This document shows, one piece after another, positions 57,588 through 64,000 of a stretch of DNA of 64,000 nt. The stretch's first letter is position 1; each line of letters opens with the position of its first letter. Both the position numbers and the translations under genes were made by a program. Under the pieces are notes generated by a model, which was given only the letters and a program-made list of their open reading frames with translations, was not told the origin of the DNA and searched no databases. Source of the DNA: Prunella strophiata (lineage: Eukaryota > Chordata > Aves > Passeriformes > Prunellidae); the NCBI GenBank assembly GCA_036583965.1, contig JAZBQD010000017.1:28058385-28122384 (forward strand), in the 5' to 3' direction.

Positions 57588-60034
57588 GCCTACTATTTCA
57601 AGCTTTTTCTACTAATGCCACTTCAGCAATTATCTACATGAATTCATCTCTGTTGTACCAAAATTGTAATTATGATGCTTTTAGAAGATAACATAAGTTT
57701 AGGAAAACCAACTGTGATTTTTAATGTGTATTTTTTTTTCAATGAGGGAAGGTGACCTGACTTTTATAAATTATGTTGATATACCACTCAAAGTGCAGTA
57801 TGTACTATTGTTGTACTTTTTTCAACTTGTAACAGTAAATTCATGAAAACCAACTGTATTTTTTAAATGTATATAATGTGTTTTTCAATGTGGGAAAATG
57901 ATTTGACTTATAAATGGTATTGCTGTACCACCTGAAGTGCTGTATGCAGTATTTTTCAACTTGCAAAATGGAAGAAGTCAGGTTGAAAGAAACATATTAC
58001 AACTCAGACTGGAACAGGGATATTGACTTTTTGAAATTTTTTTTAATGAACTCCCTCCTCTCATCGGCCTGGAGTGGCTGCAATTGTGTATGGCAACAGG
58101 TTTAGTTTGGTTCAAGCTTCAGGATTATATACTGCATTTTGTTATCATTGACAAGGTCAGATTTAGATAATAAATGCACTAAGTGAATTAGCTCATATTT
58201 AAGTGTCATCTTGGAAAAATCAAAGTCTGGCACTGACTCTTGGAAAGGTCCCTTCTGAAACTGGAGCTTCTGTGTTCACATTTAATAGTCATTAGCTGGT
58301 CTTACATGTGACAGAAACTCTGAATTGGACTTCTGGGTGGCCCTATTCTTTTTATTGAGTGGAAGTATGAGAAAAAGCTGTGTACAACCCCTAACAGAGG
58401 ATGAAATGTCTGCAGGGCTCACAGGTGCAATAAAAACACCAGGCCAGCGGTGCATTTGTGGCCCATTTATCTTTGTGTCCAATTTGCAACATTCACATAA
58501 AACTAGGGGACATAGCTTGCACGTTTCTGTATATGGATATTTCTCCCCCCACCAATACATTAAAGTCCTGGAAATTTCTGGAGCTTTTGCTTACAGCAGT
58601 CTCCAGGACCAGCCCAGAGTGAAAAAACACTGCTACTTGACACTGGTCAGGTAATCCTACTTCATTCAAATACTGAACAAAGTATTTCATCAGTGCTGCA
58701 TCAACAGTGCTGGCAAAGGCAAGGTCTGACCATAGGTTAAAATGCAGAAACAAGAGCTTGTTTTATAAGCTAAATTTATTTTTCAAATTTGAAATGAAAA
58801 AAAAAAAATCTTTTAACAATTGAGTAGTTTTTTGATGTAAGGCAAGCATACTGCATCAGTCACAGCTCACATACAGTCAAGAATATGACTCAACCTCTGC
58901 TTCCCCATTTAAAGATATGAATACAGTTTCCTCAGAATTGCACAAGGGTAAACATTTTGGAAGTAAACAGTTTATAGGTACAAAACCACTCACCACCAAA
59001 TTCAAGATACTTCACCAACTCATGACAAAAAGGTAGCAAGTTCCAAGCAACCACCACTAGTAAATGATTCCACCACCAGAAAAAAAAGCAGATTAATTAC
59101 TGCAAAGCAGTTCTGTGCCAAGCAAGGTAGTTGACGAATTAATGGTTTGCAGCTGCTGCTATATGGCTCCCTTCTGGTCAGAGGGAAAAGGAGCAGGCCA
59201 TAAGAGTGGCATTGTATTTCTCACTTGAAAAGTGAGAAGCTGGGATGCAAGAGCAGACCACACAAATTGTGTACTGGCCATCATGCTGAAGCATAATGGT
59301 GTGATGTAGTCAGGCAGTCAGCCTCAGCAATCTCACACACCAGTGTTGGGAGAAAAACCCCAGTGCAGAGGATTTGCTGGTTAGTACAGAAAAAAAAAAA
59401 AGCTGATCAAACTTCACCAGCATTTGGCTTCCTACCTGAGAAGCTGCACCCAGGTCCAAACAGAGGCATCCACATGCTCTGCAGAATTGACTTAATATTC
59501 CAGACTTCACTCAACTTGCAATAGATGCTCTTCAGAATTTTTGAAGCCTAAGTTAAACTTATTTCCACTGATTCATCTCAGATCTACTTTTCTTCCCTGC
59601 TCAATCTCTCTGGCTTGCCTTTTGGCCTTTCAGTTCACAAAAGGCTCTCTTGCCCCTTAAATGGGACCTTTCTAAATATCCCTGTGCTTCCTTTCCTGGC
59701 ACTGTCTCTTGAGAACTTAGCTTTCTCAAGAAGCCCATTTTCCCACAGAATACAGATTCCTGCAACCGACTGCTTTATCATTTTTAAGACTTTCATCTTG
59801 AAAAAAAAAAATCCATCCAGGTTGCATTTGTAGTTTTCTGTTCAGTGTAAACTTTCACTTATCTGTGTTGAACTACAACTAGAGTCCTGCAATCACAGGG
59901 GTGAGGCAAATGGCAGAAAAGAAAGGAGCATCAAAAGATACAGGGCTAGAACAATTCAAAGTGTAGACAAAATTCTCATAATTTACTGTATTCTTAACAG
60001 AAAAGGGAAGCTGGAAAGCAGCAGACTGTGGTCG
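57588..60034. other. TRIM14/NANS convergent intergenic region and 3'UTRs
   Basis: AT-rich sequence between two convergent genes. Two similar stretches (about 57700-57800 and 57840-57940) share aaccaactgt, ttttaatgtgtat-like and tgctgtaccacc/gatataccact motifs, suggesting an old local duplication of about 110 bp. No gene is seen. Confidence 0.6.
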
Positions 60035-60040
60035 TTTATT
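60035..60040 (-). terminator. NANS: Candidate polyadenylation signal of NANS
   Basis: TTTATT on the + strand is AATAAA on the - strand, about 266 bp past the NANS stop. Another lies at 58775-58780, which would give a 1.5-kb 3'UTR. Confidence 0.45.
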
Positions 60041-60305
60041 TGGCAGAACTCCAAATTAATCTAGGTTAAGTGAAATGGAGAAGAGAGGATCATGGCATTT
60101 CCTAGGCACAATGCTACACAGTTTCTAATAAAATCTTCATAATTTATATCCCCTTGTTTCTGAAACTTCCTGCTAACAAGAGCCTGAAAATTCTAACCTG
60201 TTTGCACCCTCATAATTACACCCCTTTCTTCTAATCTACCATGCTGCTATTCTCAAACGCGTTGCATGGTAGTACATTGGGAAATACGGAATGGAGTGCT
60301 TTGAT

Positions 60306-60515
60306 TTAGCACTTCACTTTTTTTACATGATTTTCCACTACTTGCTCAGTGATGGTTTCATCTTCTTCAATATTTTTTTTAACCTTCTGGCCCACCAGAT
60401 CAAAGATGCATTCTGGGGGAAATCCCTTCGGCTCTCCCACCTTCACCGTCAGCATGTCAAGTGTCAATATTGCACCTTCAGGAATCGCCACCTTTGCCAC
60501 TACCGACTTTCCCAG
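60306..60515 (-). CDS. NANS: NANS last coding exon: SAF (antifreeze-like) domain
   Basis: This 70-codon exon follows ccttgtag and reads [20 protein letters not shown], then [15 protein letters not shown] and a C-terminus VKKVKC with TAA. It is the full C-terminal SAF domain, which in NeuB-type synthases closes over the partner subunit's active site. Confidence 0.96.
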   Translation of the reverse strand: MGKSVVAKVAIPEGAILTLDMLTVKVGEPKGFPPECIFDLVGQKVKKNIEEDETITEQVVENHVKKVKC

Positions 60516-63388
60516 CTACAAGGAATGGGAAAAAATAACAATGTTGAAGTTAAATATATTGCTAGCTTAGTATAACAAAAAAGATAAAAAATATTCTGCA
60601 ATTGAGAACAGGTTGTGTAGAACTGCCTTCTCCATCGCGTATTACAAGTGAAGATTAATTTAGCGTGGTTACTTTAACTGTAACTAGGCTGCCAAGAACA
60701 TGCAAATGTTTTCTGAAACTGGACAGTGGCTCACTGGAATTTTTCAAAATTTTTCAAAATGGAGGGAATGTGATTAGAATGACTGGTATTTTAGCTTAGT
60801 GTAAAAGCAGCTCATATACAATGATAGAGATATTATTCCTATTACTATTGCCAAGTACCTGGCACTGGTGAGGCTACAACTCGAGTCCCTTTCTGGGCCC
60901 CTGACTACAAGAAGGACATTGAAGTGCTGGAGTAAATCCAGAGAAGGGCCACAAAGCTGGTGAAACGCCTGGAGCACAAGTCCTCCCTCTCTATGGCTGA
61001 GGGAGCTGGGGGTGTTTAGCCTGGAGAAAAGGAAGCTCAGAGGTGACCTCATCACTGTCTACAACTCCATGAAAGGAGGCTGTAGTCAGGTGGGGGATGG
61101 TCTCTTCTCCCAGGCAGCAACTGACAGAACAAGAGGAAATGGCCTCAAGGTGTGCCAGGGGAGGGTTAGACTGGGTATTAGGAAAAATTTCTTCTCTAAA
61201 AGGGTGATCAAGCACTCAAACAGTCTAGAACATGGAAGCAGCTGAGAAATGATCCCCTGAGTTATTTAAAACGTGTAGACATGGCACTTAGGAACATTCA
61301 TTAGGGGTTGGACTTCGCAGTGTTAGGTTGGACTGAATGACCTCATGGGTCTTTTCCAACCTAAATGATTCCATGCTGTTACTCAACATAGTTAACCACT
61401 GGATGGAAAACATAGAACTCTATTATAAAACTCTATTATTCAAAACTGCCAACATTATGCAGTGTGAAATGTCTTAAGTGCAGAGGCAGAAACACTACTG
61501 CAATAAACAATTTGCAAGCTGTTTTTCTGAATACAGAGTTATTAGCTATAGGTCTAAATCAGTTGCAGGTTTACACAAACCAAAATCAAAAGTTACCTTT
61601 TCATTGCAAGCCATTTCACAGGGCAAGAGCTGTTTGACTGGAGAACCCATTGCTTTTTCCACAGTACGGATGGCTTTCACTAACTCCGCCAGTTCATTTG
61701 GCTCCAGAGATGCTTGGTGGTCGCTTCCTTTCCATGTTTTGTCGAGAGTCACGTGGCGTTCCAGTACTTTAGCACCCATAGCAACAGCTGCCACTGAAAT
61801 GGCTATGCCAGTTTCATGCCCCGAATAGCCAATGGGGATATCAGGAAAAGCTGACTGGTATGCCTTGAATCACGACAGAGTTGGTCTGAATTACCAAGGC
61901 AGCAGTTTCAAAAACAAAGCAAATTTAACAGTGATAACTGCAGTGGATAAATACTGTGCCATAAAACAAGAAGTTGGTTATGCAGAGAATGCAACCTTTT
62001 GAATTCAACATGTCACACTGCATTATCAATCACTACATTCCAAATTTGACTAATATTATCAACACTGACAAGGAAGCATGTTCTCTTCTACAACTTGCAT
62101 TGCTCCTTTTAATTCAGTTCTACTATTCAAGGTCTTCAAAGCCTGTATCAGCATAAGTAACAGTAATAGTATCCTATTTTCATCCAAGTACCCAGTGGAT
62201 TGGTTAAATTTAATCTGTATCCAAAACAGATTTCTTCAACATTGTATTTAAAATCTGAAGCGACCTTTTAATCCATGCATAGAGAACAGTCACCAAATTC
62301 TAAAGGCGCTTAAATGCAGCCATGTGTCATTCTAGTAAAAAAAATATACTACGTGTGCACAGATCTAAGGTAGTTCTTGAACAGTGGCCAGTTTGGGAAA
62401 ACTTTCTTACATCACTATGTGACGTATCCAAGTAATATTGCAAATGAAGGAAACTATAGTAGGGTCTAATCAATTTTCTTCATTGCTCTGAAAGTCACAT
62501 GAAGCTTTTTAAAGAAAGTTTCTGGTCTAGCTCCCTATTTAGAATTACATTTTCACTTCATGCACCTTTTTAATGGTAACAATCTACATGATTTTTCTTA
62601 GCACTATAAACCACAGTGTTAACCATGTCATGTTTTTCTCTGTTGAACTGTGAATACTCCAGCACTATCCTTTATCATATTCCTCAAAGATGAGTTCTGC
62701 TAAAAAAGGACCCAGTGGATCCTTTTACTTCAGTGTGAATTAGAGGAACGTGACACATCTTGTAACTTCTCAGAAGCAAATTCCAGCACACCTTAAGACC
62801 TGGAGGTGTATCTCAGTAAAAGGACACAGCCCTTCTCTGCTACCCTACCCACAGCACGCTCTGGGTTACTCACTGACCGATATAACACGGAGGTTGACGT
62901 CCTCTGGCTGAAGTGGGTACGCGCTGGTGCACTGCAGGAAGCAGAAGTTTGGATTTATGGGCTTCACAATCTCATAAACCTGATGCATTGTGTTCATCGA
63001 TTGCATCCCACTGGAAATCACCATTGGGCGACCTAGCCATTAAGAAAATATGCACAAGTTTTGTCCTAGGTCTAACAAGAAAGCTACCCAAAATTAAATT
63101 GAATTATTTTAAGTAAATTGATTCAGTAAAACCAGAAAAGAATGCTGAGTAAAACTTTTTTTTTTTCGAACTCTGAAGTTTAAAGAAACTTCCGATTTTT
63201 TCCCAAAAATCAACTGGATGAAAAATGTAATAACTGAGCTACTGAGAAATTGTGATGTTCACCAAGATGGCTCAAAGAAAATCCTTACCTTTCTTTGCAG
63301 TCTTTTCCAAATATGGAAAATTATTTGTATCTCCTGATCCTACTTTGAAAAATGGAACATCCAGTTCATGTAGAAATTCCACAGCCAT
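60306..63388 (-). CDS. NANS: NANS, sialic acid (N-acetylneuraminate-9-phosphate) synthase, last four coding exons
   Basis: NANS condenses ManNAc-6-phosphate with phosphoenolpyruvate to give Neu5Ac-9-phosphate in the cytosol, the committed step to sialic acid. Four exons on the - strand (63388-63289, 63032-62878, 61863-61597, 60515-60306) join in phase for 243 codons plus a stop. The human protein has 359 residues. The NeuB TIM-barrel part shows [47 protein letters not shown] and [20 protein letters not shown]. The His of GHE and of ERH match the metal-binding pair known in NeuB. The last exon is the antifreeze-like SAF domain. The N-terminal ~116 residues are beyond the window. The gene converges on TRIM14, as in mammals. 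Confidence 0.96.
60516..61596 (-). other. NANS: NANS intron with a CR1 copy
   Basis: This intron holds a CR1 fragment at about 60850-61375, inserted opposite to NANS transcription. No other feature is seen. Confidence 0.85.
60850..61375 (+). mobile_element. CR1 LINE 3' fragment, antisense to NANS
   Basis: It reads ctacaagaaggacattgaag, gagggagctgggggtgttta, agcctggagaaaaggaagct, ggttggactgaatgacctca and ttttccaacctaaatgattc. It is a relatively well-preserved, 5'-truncated CR1 end of about 0.5 kb. Confidence 0.92.
61597..61863 (-). CDS. NANS: NANS coding exon: metal-binding barrel segment
   Basis: This 89-codon exon, phase 0 to 0, begins [19 protein letters not shown] and ends [11 protein letters not shown] before gtaact. 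It carries GHE and ERH (metal ligands in NeuB) and [11 protein letters not shown]. Where I recall Glu in human at the exon start, this sequence has Ala. Confidence 0.95.
61864..62877 (-). other. NANS: NANS intron
   Basis: This 1-kb AT-rich intron has no recognised feature. Confidence 0.85.
62878..63032 (-). CDS. NANS: NANS coding exon: SSGM / TSAYP segment
   Basis: This 155-bp exon, phase 1 to 0, reads [20 protein letters not shown], then [20 protein letters not shown] and RVIS. The donor is tcg|gtcagt, chosen because it keeps phase with the next exon. Confidence 0.95.
63289..63388 (-). CDS. NANS: NANS coding exon: GSGDTNN segment
   Basis: This 100-bp exon, phase 0 to 1, reads [20 protein letters not shown] and then [13 protein letters not shown]. 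The Met is internal. The acceptor is ctctttgtag and the donor aag|gtaagg. Confidence 0.95.
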
Positions 63389-64000
63389 CTACAAAGAGAA
63401 GAAATCACTGTGTTTGAAGACTCCACTTCAGCTGGATAAAGGGAAAAAGAACTACAAATAAAAATTACTGGAAATAAACAATGCTTTAACATGGCAAACC
63501 CAGTGCTTAATTAAACAGGCCAGTATTATAGACATCTCCCCAAAAACCACTGTTCCTGAAGTAACATTTGCTACGTAACAAGTATGAAGTAACATCTTGA
63601 CAATTTTAGTTTCTGATTTCCCTCCAGGTGAAGTATAATTATGATGCCTTCTTTCATACTTCTATTTTAGTGCAGAGTTTTGACTGGGATCACTGTCTCA
63701 AGGCAGTCTCTGGTGACACCAGCTGTACATTCTGCTGCTGAGTGAGCTCTATCTCAGTGTGAAGATGAACCTGTGTATCACAACATGCTTGCTTTTTTTT
63801 CTCTTTTTTTAAACACTACCAGAAGAGCAACTACCTGCAGATGGAAGTCTGCCTGTTGAAGAAGAAATGTGACACAAGCATGCACAGTTTTCCTGCCACA
63901 CATGTCCTGCAGGTCAGAAATATTAAGCCATAGAGTGTTTAAAACTACAGGTAGTTGTCTAGATTCATCACACTGAAAACTTCTATGAGCATATTAAATA
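63389..64000 (-). other. NANS: NANS intron (partial)
   Basis: Intron sequence upstream of the first visible NANS exon. I found no match to the expected preceding exon, so the 5' exons lie past the window. Confidence 0.75.

Noticed and set aside
63845..63880. Possible small upstream NANS exon on the - strand
   Set aside because: Splice-like ends are present around caacag / gtagtt, but the encoded residues do not match the NANS segment expected before the exon at 63388.

Overview
The window is nuclear DNA from a bird, probably a songbird. It carries three vertebrate protein-coding genes with ordinary GT-AG introns. It also carries several CR1 LINE copies, the main bird and reptile LINE, in both orientations, and LTR sequence that I recognise from passerine genomes. 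No bacterial, plasmid or phage feature is present. In chicken these genes belong to Z-chromosome material, so this is probably Z-linked; that is recollection and is not shown by the sequence.

Layout. (1) 1-30.5 kb, + strand: the 3' ten coding exons of RNF38, a RING-H2 ubiquitin ligase. The first coding exon(s) lie before the window. The ten exons give 461 codons plus a stop in continuous phase, and a long 3'UTR follows. (2) 30.5-47.2 kb: a repeat-rich intergenic desert. It holds a decayed but long CR1 (31.9-34.7 kb) split by another insertion, and a degraded class I-like endogenous retrovirus (42.4-46.0 kb) with two recognisable LTRs. (3) 47.2-48.6 kb: a CpG-rich block with about 1 kb of CCCCGG (GGGGCC on the - strand) hexanucleotides mixed with 11-bp variants. 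This array runs directly into the B-box exon of TRIM14. (4) 48.4-57.6 kb, + strand: TRIM14 (half B-box, coiled coil, PRY-SPRY). Its N-terminus is not visible because the array occupies that place. (5) 60.3-63.4 kb, - strand: the last four coding exons of NANS (sialic acid synthase), convergent with TRIM14. The first part of NANS lies beyond the window.

The three genes do not form a pathway. RNF38 is a nuclear ubiquitin ligase, TRIM14 an innate antiviral adaptor, and NANS makes sialic acid. The tail-to-tail TRIM14/NANS pair matches the mammalian order at human 9q22. RNF38 lies at human 9p13, so its adjacency here marks a rearrangement between the bird and human lineages.

The most striking observation is the interrupted GGGGCC array at TRIM14 exon 1. 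It has the same hexanucleotide as the human C9orf72 repeat, no stop codons in any frame, and 11-bp interruptions that rotate the reading frame. Each - strand frame therefore encodes a mosaic of Gly-Ala, Gly-Pro and Gly-Arg blocks. I found no convincing new multi-gene system.
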